This document shows, piece after piece, positions 55,011-64,000 of a DNA stretch of 64,000 bases. Below the pieces are notes generated by a model. The model ran no database searches. It was not told the origin of the DNA and saw nothing but the letters and a program-made list of their open reading frames with translations. Origin of the DNA: Catenaria anguillulae PL171 (Eukaryota > Blastocladiomycota > Blastocladiomycetes > Blastocladiales > Catenariaceae). Location: NCBI GenBank assembly GCA_002102555.1, contig MCFL01000049.1, forward strand, positions 62,001 through 126,000. Direction: 5' to 3'. The stretch's first letter is position 1. Each line of letters begins with the position of its first letter. The position numbers were made by a program, and so were the translations under genes.

Positions 55011-55932
55011 GGCAGGATGGTGGGAACAGGGCGTTTGGCCCCTGCTTGAAGCAGCTGGAATCACGCGTCAAAGGTCAGAGTTGGATGTGTTGCGTGTGGA
55101 AAAGTTGTTGTGACTCGAATTGAAAGTACGAGTGGATCTCGACGCAGACGCAAAGTTGGACCAGGCCTGTTCTGTTCGTTTGTCGTTATCGTGGCCGTTC
55201 AGATGAAATCGAAAACGTGGATGGTTGGCAAGGAAGCCCACAAGCGAACAAGCTGAGTAGAGTGAATGTAGTGTTGGGCTCACGGCCGTCTGACCGAGGG
55301 GATCGAGAGCGTCGTTCCTAAATCGGCTGGCTGATTGTTCTGTGTATTCGCTGGTGAGTCTTGAGCGTGATCCTGGAAATGGCGATGTGGTCCCAACTTG
55401 AGGTGAATTCGCTCGGAGCCTTCGAGCCCGCATTAAAGATCAAAGATGCGGACTATTGACATGTAATGCTCATAGTAATGACTGTCGAAAACTTTTCTGT
55501 CATCAGCCAATTGGACGTGGATAATGCTCGTGATTGATGATTCGGAATATGCTACCAAACTGGCACGCGATTCTTCAAAAGGGGCAAAGCGTCCGCGGGC
55601 TGCCCAAGTAATGTTTTATCCTGAAGGCAAACGAACGATGGACAACATTTCACATACACAATTCGCATACTACAGCCGCACACCCTGTCTGCACGTGCAT
55701 CAATATCCGGCGTTTATCCACACGAAGTCAAAAGAAATCGGTCGGAGGCTTTGCATGTGTGCCATGACCGCGATCAGGATGCAAATGTGAGTGTTTGCAC
55801 CCAACCTTGGACTGGACGCGTCAACTCGACCCACCAACACTTGGGAAATTGATGCACATTCAAGTCACAGACACGGCAAAAAAAAGTACAAATAACTCAT
55901 GATACACCAGCACGCTCGTTGCAATTAGAACA
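55011..55932. promoter_or_regulatory. Long divergent intergenic region, with CACGTG
   Basis: About 0.9 kb lies between the six-exon membrane-protein gene (minus) and the Sel1-repeat gene (plus). The minus reading at 55068-55433 has no family features and is probably 5' leader. CACGTG occurs at 55692-55697, 241 bases before the Sel1 gene. No other gene was recognised. Confidence 0.45.
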
Positions 55933-58218
55933 ATGCCGACGCCAATTAACACCACTGGCCTGGACCCGATGCTGGTTTCCAAACGCCGTGTTCAGGTCGC
56001 TGATGAGCAGAAAAGCGACCGACTGCCCTTCAGTCCAACAACCCCCTCGACAGCTTATAGCCCGACCAATGACGCGAATTGGAAGCTGTGGCTGTCGTCG
56101 ATTGGCGGCCGGTTGACCGTCGATGACCTCAAGAACCAGTCGATTGCTATTTGCAAGCTCCTCGAACTCGAGGTGCAGGCGAGCGACGACAAAAAAGCGT
56201 GGAATGTAGTCATCACACACGCCCGCTTCCTGCTCGTATGAACCGTTCAAAAAATGTTCCCATGACCTGAAGAGCAATGTATGTTGACGAGTTGTTGATT
56301 ACTATGTTTGCAGGACACTTTGCATCAATGCCAAGCCGACATTGAAGCCGAGCTTCGTGCTGTACCAACCTTGATTCAATCCAAGCAAGACGGTCCTTCC
56401 AAGTTCCGTTGCGGCGTCGAATACCTCGGAACTCCCTTTGAATGCACCCTCTTTGAGCACTACCTGGCCCTCCTTCGATTTCATGTCGCTTTGCGGCGTG
56501 TGCTCCCACTTTCAAGTGGACCCATTGCTCTCTTGCTGTCCAACTCGCGCCGCCACAAGGTCGAGCTTCTTGCAACCTCCGCACGCAACACTCTGCAAGA
56601 AGTTATATCGCTCTTGTCTCTCGGCCTCACACATCAGCAGCCAAAGTCGGCCATTTCCTCAACCGACCCGATCTCACCGGATATTGAGCAGTACGTGTCG
56701 CAAAAGATCTCGGACGCGATTCGCCAGCTTGCTAGCCCCAAGCCTGTACCGGCCCAAACTGCCCCTCCATCGTCTTCTCCTCGCCCTACCCCAACGTCAT
56801 CGCCGAGTGACACGCCCGAGCTCCTTACAGCACGTGCCGAGAGAGCATTGCATGGTCTCGGATGCTCTACGCGCTGTCCTGCCACAGCCTTCCACCTGCT
56901 TCGTCTCGCCGTCCAGCGGCCGCCTGCCGGCCCAAACACCATTTATGCACCTGCATGGTACCTTCTCGGCACTTTACACCACGCGGGTCTCGGCACGCCC
57001 AAGGATCCAACCGCGGCTTTACACTGCTACCGAAAAGCCGCAGGCATGCTGCCAACCGACACATCCGCCACATCATCTGCTCGGCCGCCAACACCTCACC
57101 CGGCGCCGTCCGCCGATGCGCTCACAGCTCTCGCGCACATGTACAACCTGGGCGACATTGTGACCCGCGACCGCACAAAGGCCGCCGAACTCTACTTGAG
57201 TGCGGCAAAAGCCGGGCACGTGGGCGCTATGACGGGGCTCGCCGGCGTTGCGCTCGCGGCCAACAACCTTGCACGCGCAATCGACTGGTATGCCGAAGCC
57301 GCGCGTCGTGCATGTCCGTCGGCGTGTGTGGCCATGGGCAATTTGGCCGCTCAGGTGCACGCAGACTGGGAAGCCGCGGCGGTTGCGTATGCGAGGGCGG
57401 CGAGGCTCGGGAGTCGCCGCGGCATGTTGGCGCTAGGCGTGTGTTATGAGAGCGGCTTGGGCGTGACGAGGGACTTGGTGCTTGCGGTTCAGTGGTATAG
57501 GGAGGCGGCGGCAAAGGGGTCGGCCGCTGGGATGGCCAATTTGGGCTACATGTATTGGTCGCAGGGAAGGTACTGGCACGGGTGGCAAGCTTGGCATCAG
57601 GCAGTAGGAATGGTAGCGAGGGACAGTGAGGATGCGGCCGAGGTCGGTGGTGGAGTCGCGGGCATGGATGGGAGGGCAGAGGCGCTGTACCTAATTGGAT
57701 GCGTGTACGAGAACGGGTGTCATTTTGAGCCCGCAGCCGGATGTGCCCAAGCGGCACCGCCCGTTCCGCCACCAATGGCTGCACTTGCCGCCGCCACTCG
57801 GCAGGCACACGAGTCGGTCGTTCCCGCGTGGGTTCCTGGCGACGCAACGTCGCTGTTTCCCGGGTCGATTGAGGACGACATGCAGATTCCGTTCGTGTTG
57901 CCTGCCTCACCATCGGTCGCGTTTGCGTACTTTACGCGGGCAGCGCGCATGGGTCATGTGCGTGCCATGCGCAAGGTTGCAGAGTATGTGCGTGAGGGTA
58001 AAGACGGGGTGGTTGAAAGGGATGTGTCGGTGGCAACACAGTGGGGCGTGCGGGCGGATGAGGTGGAGAAGCGCGCGACCGAGGTGAGGACACGGGTCTT
58101 GGATGGCGCAGAAGGTGGATTGAGTGTCAAAGTGCCCCGCTTGCCAGCGGATTTCTCGCTGGACGTTACGACCGAGGATAAGATCTGTGGGAAAATTGGT
58201 CGCAACGGAGACTACTGA
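55933..58218 (+). CDS. Sel1-like repeat protein
   Basis: Two exons (55933-56235 and 56314-58218; intron GTATGA...TTGCAG, 78 nt) give 735 residues. From about residue 290 the protein has Sel1-type repeats of 36-44 residues with the G-x-G and A-A-x-x-G pattern: GTLHHAGLGTPKDPTAALHC, MYNLGDIVTRDRTKAAELYL, CYESGLGVTRDLVLAVQWYR, LGYMYWSQGRYWHGWQAW, and a last one with AYFTRAARMGHVRAM. Such solenoids act as scaffolds (yeast Chs4/Skt5, Hrd3). The first 290 residues form a helical domain (CTLFEHYLALLRFHVALRRV) with a Ser/Pro linker and match nothing I recognise. No signal peptide or membrane segment is visible, so it is probably cytosolic. Confidence 0.85.
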
Positions 58219-58442
58219 ACTTGCGCTGTATGTATTTGCTCACAGGAACTGAAATAGAAAAACACTCTTTTCGAACGCGATCACCGCACTCACACACACA
58301 TCGTGGAACAAAGAAAAAAAAAGTGGTCTAATGAAGCAGAGGGTAACAGAGAATCCAAAATGGGAGAACAAGTCCCAGCAACAAAAAAACGGGTGAAACC
58401 AAGTAAGGTAAAAAACAAGAGCAGAGAGTATGTGATGGGAAA

Positions 58443-61400
58443 TCAAGCGCGGAACGCTCTAACCACGGGCTTGGCACGACTCGACGGCGCCGGAGCAGGC
58501 GCCTGTGATACGACTCTGGGAGCCGCCGGCTGCGGCGCCACAGCAACATTGGCCAAATGTCTCAACGACGAGTACGACGTGATACTAGACCTGCGACTGG
58601 ATCCGGACGACCCGGACGAAGTGAAAGTCGAAGCGGCACCACCAGTGGCTGTTGTCGCCCGCCCATGCTGATGATGATAACTAGCCATGCTGGGCGGCGT
58701 TGCTGCCAAATGCACACCAACGTGGCCGTGCGCACCCGCCGATCTTGGTGAGGCCGTGCGAATGGCCATGCCAGCAGCGAGCGATTCCGCAACCGACTTG
58801 ACGTATCCTCCTCCGGATGACCTCGATGCGCGAATGGGCATTGGCTGCTGCAAGGTCGCTGCGGGTGGTGTCACGAGCGACGAGCGCGGTCGGCGTTGTG
58901 CGGGCGAGGGCGTGTGTGGCGGTGTGGAAACGTTTGGTGAGTGGGCCATGGCTGATTGCCTGCGAGAGGCCAAGTCACCAACTGGAGTCGACACACGTGT
59001 TGGCGGGGTTGACGTGGCGGTGGGTTGTCGTCTGGGCGTCCGTAACGCCTCCAACGCATCCCGCCTGGACGTTCCCGAGACTGGTTGTGGACTTGCCATC
59101 GACCGAGGTGTTGTTGGTACGGCCACACAAATGGAGTTTCGACTCCCGCCATTTGGCGCAGCCCTCCGGGCCCGCTCGCTCATCCGAGCGACCAGCGGAG
59201 ACATTGGTGGCGACATGGGTCCTTCTACTACACTGGCACTTGCTCTGCGGCTCGCAGATGGCGGCGGCGCAAACTTGGACGCAAAGGGAGACACGGGGAC
59301 GCGTTGCGACTTGAGCAGATTGTGCACGTTACAGCAGGATGATTCGCGGTCGAGCGGGTGCACGTGCCACGGATAGGATTCGCGATTGGACTCGTCGAGC
59401 TTGCCGTCCGAGGAACACGTGGATGTTGGCCGCGACGCCGTTGGCGTTGTGGGTGAAGCCGGGTATGGGGTTTCGGGTAACAGCGGTGGGCTCACGAGCG
59501 ATTCCTTGGACGACTCGCCATTGCCAACGGCAGCCTCCTCATCGCCACCATCTGCTTCTTCCAGCAACAGCGTCGTCTCGTCAAGCGGCACATAGGTCTC
59601 GCGGTCGTCCATGGTGGTAATGTCGCCCAAAGGATCAGACACGACAGACATGCTATCCTGATCCACCTCGTACCCGTCGTAATCCGGCGCGAAATACGAC
59701 TCGATCCCGCGCCCATGATACCACCACCCATCCTCTTCCTCGATCGCCTCGTGCTCCGCCTCGTCCTCGCTCGCGCTCCACACCTGCTCAAACACATCGA
59801 CGTGTTGACGTGCCACATCCATTTCTTCCTCATCAATCAACTGCTGTGTCATGCGAATGAGCGTTGGGGACATGATCTTTGATCGGCGCGTGAACGAGTC
59901 GTCGCCGGCCACGCCGCTGCTGCTGTTGCTCGCTACACTCGGTTCATCGTCATCCTCTTCAACGATCGGGCCCAGAAGTGTTGAGCATGCGCTCGAGGCG
60001 CGTGAGTGGATCGACGGCGGTCCACGTTGAGAAGCAGGTGCTGGAGGCAGGGGTGTTGAAGGTTGGGGATCCGATAATGGGAGCGTGCGCGTGGGTGTGG
60101 CGGGAACTGGTGTTTGTTTGTTGGGAGATGGAGTTATTGACCTCAACGCTGTGCCTGAACTTGTCGACGATTCGGATGAGGACGAGGAAAATGCGGCAAT
60201 CAACTGGGCAACCATTCCGCCGGTCCTTCTCGATGCCTTTTCCGGCGTCGGAGTCGAAGACGTCGACTCGGTAGGCGACTGCGGAGAAGACGACGTAGGT
60301 GGCGACATGGACTGAAATCGATCAATCAACTGAGCGACGGCAGACGCCGAGGTACTCGCACTTGTTGCCTCCCCTCTACTGTGCCCCTTTGGCTTGGGCG
60401 GTACAATCAAGCTTGCTGCGGCACTCGACGCTACCGAGAGCGACAACTCGGCCACCTCGGGCAACGGCGTTGGCATGTTGAGCCTTGACGCAAGTGTCGA
60501 CCGCTTGCGACTCGAACGTTGCTTGATGCCTGGTGCCGACGACGCCGTCGATTGCCCATCGGTATCGGTGTCTGTCCCTGTGGTGCCTGGTTCTGGAAAG
60601 CACGCAGAATCGCGGCCCTTCTTTGCTGGCCACGCCTTGGGAAGTGCCGGAGAATGCAGCGCAGAGTCGACGCTGGACGTGGAGTCACGGCGATCTGAGG
60701 TGGAGGCGGCAGAACTGTTGCTCAGCCTGCGAGCTGGGACAAGAAACTTGCCTGCACGCTTTGCGGCGAGGAGCGCATCATGTGCGGGATCTCCAGAGCC
60801 ATTTGCGGTGGTCGAGATGCTCATATGGCGAGAGGCGGGCGGTGTGGAAAATGAAGACGTTGCTGCGGATGAGGAGAGCATGAGGTGGTGTGGGGAGAGG
60901 GAGCGGCCTCTTGCTGTTGTTGAGGAAGGCGAGTGGGAGGAAGAGTGCTGGTTGCGAGCGTCCATGACGAGGATCTGCTGCTGGAGCGAAGCAATAGCGT
61001 AGGCGAGATCCGACATCATGGACAGGATCTGATCGAGCTTTTCGTCCGTTGATGGCGAGGGGACTGGGCTGTTGCTGCTGCGAGTTGGCGATGGAGTAAG
61101 AGACGGAGTTGGCGTTGGCGTTGTAGGACTACATTGACTGCGGAAATGAAGCTGAGCGATGGCCCTGTACAAGGAACAAGGATTCAGTATTGAAAGTGCG
61201 TGGATAGTGGATAGGTTAATGGGTTGCCCCGAAAGTGGGAAAGAGGCGAGTGGAGCCAAAGAGTAGTGATCAACACGTGAGCAGGATCCCCATGGTGATC
61301 ACGTTCGTGTCAAGAAAACGTATGTACAAGAAGAGGGCAAGTTGAAGACCCAACGCTCGCTTTCGCTCTTGGTCTTGGTCTTGGTCTTGCTCCGAATGCT

Positions 61401-61901
61401 CTTGATCATCTTGCTCCAGCTCAGCAGGTCGCAACTCCATGGACACGGGCGACAGCGGCGGTAGTGGCGACGGCGGATCTGGCCACTCATTTTCTCGTCC
61501 AGACTCCAGGAACGCCTTGGTAGTTTGACGGTGATGGGCACCATTTCGCTGACCAGCACCAGTTGCCAATCCAATGGCCCCGGGCAAATGGCGAGCAGCG
61601 GCACGTGTTGCAAACTTGAGTGTTTGTGCGTGGGCCTTGGCCAACAACGTGCGGATCCTCGACGACGATGACGAATTGCGCGAGACGTGTGGTCTGGCGG
61701 GGGGTCTAGTAGTGTCGGTACTGGCGGATCGGGGCAGTCGACCGAGTGCTCTGGCGGGGAAGGAAGCGGAGATGGCGTGACAGGTGGCGGTGGCGTCGTT
61801 GGCAAACTGCCATATGGATCGCGGCCCGCACAGCTATGTGGACCGGGGCTTTGTACAGGTGCCGGGGACATTGGGGTCGGCGAGAGGGCAGGCGATGACA
61901 T
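58443..61901 (-). CDS. Large Ser/Thr/Pro-rich protein with short helical segments, unknown function
   Basis: The long reading 61164-58443 is continuous. I join it to the upstream reading 61901-61277 through a 112-nt intron (61165-61276, GTGTTG...TACAG, phase 2), which links GILLT to AIAQLHFRSQ and gives about 1,110 residues. In the first part one base is needed near 61670 to pass from the Pro-rich start (MSSPALSPTPMSPAPV) to TLKFATRAAARHLPGAIGLA. Near the junction lies a hydrophobic helix (LGLQLALFLYIRFLDTNVIT), and beyond it a coiled coil (EKLDQILSMMSDLAYAIASL). The remainder is disordered, with acidic patches (DEAEHEAIEEEDGWWYHGRG). There are many SP/TP sites, as in cell-cycle or polarity regulators. 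No family is recognised. Confidence 0.62.
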
Positions 61902-62371
61902 GGTGGTGGTGTGCGAATGAGAAGCGCAGTCCCACGTGCGGTAACGATCTATGGGTATATGGCCGTGTCTGCCACAGCATAAGAGCATCTCTTGGATTCA
62001 AATTGAGGGCCAATACGCTCTGCGCTCGCTGTACATGTCAGATCGGGGTGTGGCGGCGGCTGGCCGCCGATCAGCCCGCTCTTGTCGCAGGGTTGTGTAC
62101 ATGTCCGAGATGATGGCCAACATGGGTCCTTTTGGGACTGCGAGGCGGTGGCTCAGCGTGGTTTACGCTCCGCAGTGACGGGTCACGTGGTCACGGATGA
62201 GCACAACCCAACAAACATCTTTGCTGAGGCAGCTCACTTCGCTCTTGACCAAAGCCCAATGTCATCCGTTTTCTCTGCACATCCGCAACACAACGCATAC
62301 ATGCCCGTTACGCCACACTATTGACCGCAACGTAAATTGCCCACCTCCCCACCCACTCACTCACGTCCACC
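61902..62371. promoter_or_regulatory. Divergent promoter region with two CACGTG sites
   Basis: This interval separates the Ser-rich gene (minus) from spermidine synthase (plus). CACGTG occurs at 61933-61938 and at 62184-62189, the second 188 bases before the SPE3 start. Nothing else was recognised. Confidence 0.5.
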
Positions 62372-63361
62372 ATGACTTCCCCCGCCACTGCCACCCCGAC
62401 CAAGCCCGTCCACCCGCGCGACGACTCGACGGCCACGTCCCCGTCTGCGGCCGAGCCCGCCGCCAAGAAGCAAAAAACGCTGACGCACCCCAACATCAAG
62501 GACGGATGGTTCCGCGAAACCACGGCCATGTGGCCCGGCCAAGCCATGTCGCTCGAGGTGGACGAGATCTTGCACGTCGAGCAATCAATGTACCAAGACG
62601 TGCTTGTGTTCAAGTCCAAGACGTACGGCAATGTACTTGTGCTCGACGGCGTCATTCAGGTCACGGAGCGTGACGAGATGGCGTACCAAGAAATGATTGC
62701 CCATGTGCCCTTGAACGCGCACCCGAACCCAAAGAAGGTGTTGGTGGTTGGTGGCGGCGACGGCGGCGTGTTGCGTGAGGTTGTCAAGCACCCGGGTGTC
62801 GAGAGCGTGACCCTGTGCGAGATTGACGAGGCTGTGCCCCGTGTCAGCAAGATGTTCCTTCCCGCACTTGCTGCCGGCTTTGACCACCCAAAGGTCAATG
62901 TGCACATTGGCGATGGGTTTGAGTTTCTCAAGGACAAGGAGGCAGAGTATGACGTGATCATCACCGACTCGTCCGATCCGGTGGGGCCCGCCGAATCCTT
63001 GTTCCAGGACTCGTTCTTTGCCCTCTTGCACAAGGCGCTCACGCCCAACGGCATCATTTGCTCGCAGGGCGAGTGCATTTGGCTGCACTTGGACCTCATC
63101 AAGCGCGTGCTCGAGACGACGCGCCAGATCTTCAAGACGTCGAGCTACGCCTACATTTCCATCCCGACCTACCCGTGCGGCACCATTGGCTTCATCTTGT
63201 CGTCCAAGGAGGAGGGCAAGGACTTTGCCACGCCCGTGCGCAAGGTCTCGCAGGAGGAGGAAGCCAACTTGTACAAGTACTACAATGCCGAGTTGCACCA
63301 CGCCGTGTTCCAGGTCCCCACGTTTGTGCGCAAGGCGGTTGAGCCGGCAAAGCAAGAGTAA
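62372..63361 (+). CDS. SPE3: Spermidine synthase
   Basis: It transfers the aminopropyl group of decarboxylated S-adenosylmethionine to putrescine. The single exon encodes 329 residues. After a disordered N-terminus that includes a nuclear-signal-like AAKKQKT, the family sequence is complete: [20 protein letters not shown], the nucleotide-binding [18 protein letters not shown], the acidic CEIDEAV, the catalytic-Asp loop [20 protein letters not shown] and the C-terminal [16 protein letters not shown]. Orthologs have about 290-300 residues; the extra length is the N-terminal extension. No upstream reading leader was verified. Confidence 0.97.
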   Translation: MTSPATATPTKPVHPRDDSTATSPSAAEPAAKKQKTLTHPNIKDGWFRETTAMWPGQAMSLEVDEILHVEQSMYQDVLVFKSKTYGNVLVLDGVIQVTERDEMAYQEMIAHVPLNAHPNPKKVLVVGGGDGGVLREVVKHPGVESVTLCEIDEAVPRVSKMFLPALAAGFDHPKVNVHIGDGFEFLKDKEAEYDVIITDSSDPVGPAESLFQDSFFALLHKALTPNGIICSQGECIWLHLDLIKRVLETTRQIFKTSSYAYISIPTYPCGTIGFILSSKEEGKDFATPVRKVSQEEEANLYKYYNAELHHAVFQVPTFVRKAVEPAKQE

Positions 63362-63688
63362 GTCGAGTGTCTGCCTTGTGTGTAATTTGCGTGTGTCAAA
63401 TTGTATTGTATATTTTTTTTCCATTGTCCATCCTGCTCGATCACCTTGGTGATCCGATCATGTGCCTATCCGGATCTTCCCTAAGTTCACGTGAGTTTGT
63501 TCCTCCGAGTTCTGCGATTTTCAATCGCAGAACAAATGAATGTAAGCAAAGAAAACTGAGATATATAGTCGCAAGCGACCCCCACCCAACCCTCTCTCTC
63601 CAGTCCCTCACCGATTTTTCTCTCACGAAGTTCTCATCGTGACGTCTCTATCGTTCCTCCGCTACAACTTCGTTCGTTCAAACCCAAC
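63362..63688. other. Intergenic with pyrimidine-rich leader and CACGTG
   Basis: CACGTG lies at 63488-63493, 201 bases before the next start codon. The segment 63585-63660 is strongly C/T-rich (CCCACCCAACCCTCTCTCTC), as often seen in transcription-initiation regions of fungal genes. A perfect 9-base inverted repeat (TTCTGCGATTTTCAATCGCAGAA) occurs near 63510-63532. Confidence 0.45.
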
Positions 63689-64000
63689 ATGACTTCTTCT
63701 CCTTCTCGCGGGGCTTCGTCGGCTGCTGGACCTCGGCAGTCGGCGGGCTCGCCCCCGCTTCCCCGCTCTCGGTCTGCCTCCCCCGCCTATGGTGGCAGGG
63801 ATGGCGATCGCTCCCCAGCCCGCCGTGTATCGTCGCCGGAACGCGGCCGCACTCCTACCCGAGAGCACCGTGGTGGTACCAAACGCCCCCGGCATGCCAT
63901 CTCGGATTCGGCAGGCTCAATCTCCCCCTCCCCCCTTCCCCCACAGCGCCGCCGTCGAGCCGCTTCCTGGTCGGGCACCGAGGGCACCGACTCGGAAGAC
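63689..64000 (+). CDS. Arg/Ser-rich (SR-like) protein, 5' part only
   Basis: The reading starts MTSSPSRGASSAAGPRQSAG and is open to the window end (104 codons). It contains repeated SP and RS dipeptides (PLPRSRSASPAYGGRDGDRS, RRVSSPERGRTPTREHRGG) and a basic RRRRAASW stretch. Such composition is typical of RNA-processing or cell-cycle regulators, but no domain is visible yet. The start codon lies soon after a C/T-rich leader. The rest of the gene is outside the window. Confidence 0.6.
   Translation, partial: MTSSPSRGASSAAGPRQSAGSPPLPRSRSASPAYGGRDGDRSPARRVSSPERGRTPTREHRGGTKRPRHAISDSAGSISPSPLPPQRRRRAASWSGTEGTDSED

Noticed and set aside
55068-55433. 121-codon minus frame upstream of the multi-pass membrane protein
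   Set aside because: Its composition is Arg/Ser-rich without domains, and it lies where a 5' leader is expected.
1-64000. CRISPR arrays, bacterial-type operons, phage or insertion sequences
   Set aside because: There are no regularly spaced repeats, integrases or transposases, and the genes are plainly eukaryotic with spliceosomal introns.

Overview
This is eukaryotic nuclear DNA, most likely from a zoosporic (flagellated, chytrid-grade) fungus. Genes are dense, on both strands, and broken by short GT-AG introns, mostly 50-110 nt. Fungal-type proteins (VAC8, the ETR1-type mitochondrial reductase, prephenate dehydratase PHA2, RAD6, SPT3, presequence protease CYM1) sit beside proteins typical of flagellated or amoeboid lineages: the axonemal CH-domain protein SPEF1, a villidin-like coronin/PH/gelsolin/villin-headpiece protein, and a REJ-GPS surface protein. 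The exact taxon cannot be set from this window. No rRNA, tRNA, CRISPR array or intact transposon was seen.

Layout. 1-3464: two minus-strand F-box/LRR-like paralogs; the first runs off the left edge and has a near-identical inverted partner at 14647-15301, the start of a third paralog (14683-17128, plus). 3945-6155: signal peptide peptidase with a long charged tail, divergent from VAC8 (6540-9287). 9449-13204: mitochondrial PPR protein, divergent from exosome subunit RRP43 (13481-14365). 17197-18315: ETR1-type enoyl reductase. 19555-21832: putative multi-TM receptor-like protein with a Cys-rich ectodomain. 22561-23527: Mpv17/PMP22 family protein, divergent from gamma-tubulin complex SPC98/GCP3 (23738-26906). 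27171-28572: COP9 signalosome CSN4. 28734-29373: RAD6. 29617-30033: small membrane protein. 30434-34050: REJ-GPS protein. 34210-39418: villidin-like protein. 39591-40307: a small membrane protein and YOS1. 40652-44430: presequence protease. 45944-47029: SPEF1. 47109-48218: PHA2, divergent from SPT3 (48662-51052). 51790-55010: novel six-exon multi-pass membrane protein. 55933-58218: Sel1-repeat protein. 58443-61901: large Ser/Thr/Pro-rich protein. 62372-63361: spermidine synthase. 63689 onward: start of an SR-rich protein.

There is no operon logic. Functional themes are cytoskeleton and flagellum (GCP3, SPEF1, villidin-like), ubiquitin and regulated proteolysis (F-box family, RAD6, CSN4, SPP, presequence protease), mitochondrial function (PPR, ETR1, Mpv17, presequence protease), the secretory pathway (YOS1) and transcription (SPT3). 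Several divergent promoters carry the palindrome CACGTG.

Caution: many strongly conserved genes (RAD6, YOS1, VAC8, CSN4 and others) need one-base corrections, mostly in homopolymers and not explained by introns. The assembly therefore probably contains uncorrected indels, and apparent frameshifts should not be read as pseudogenes without checking reads.
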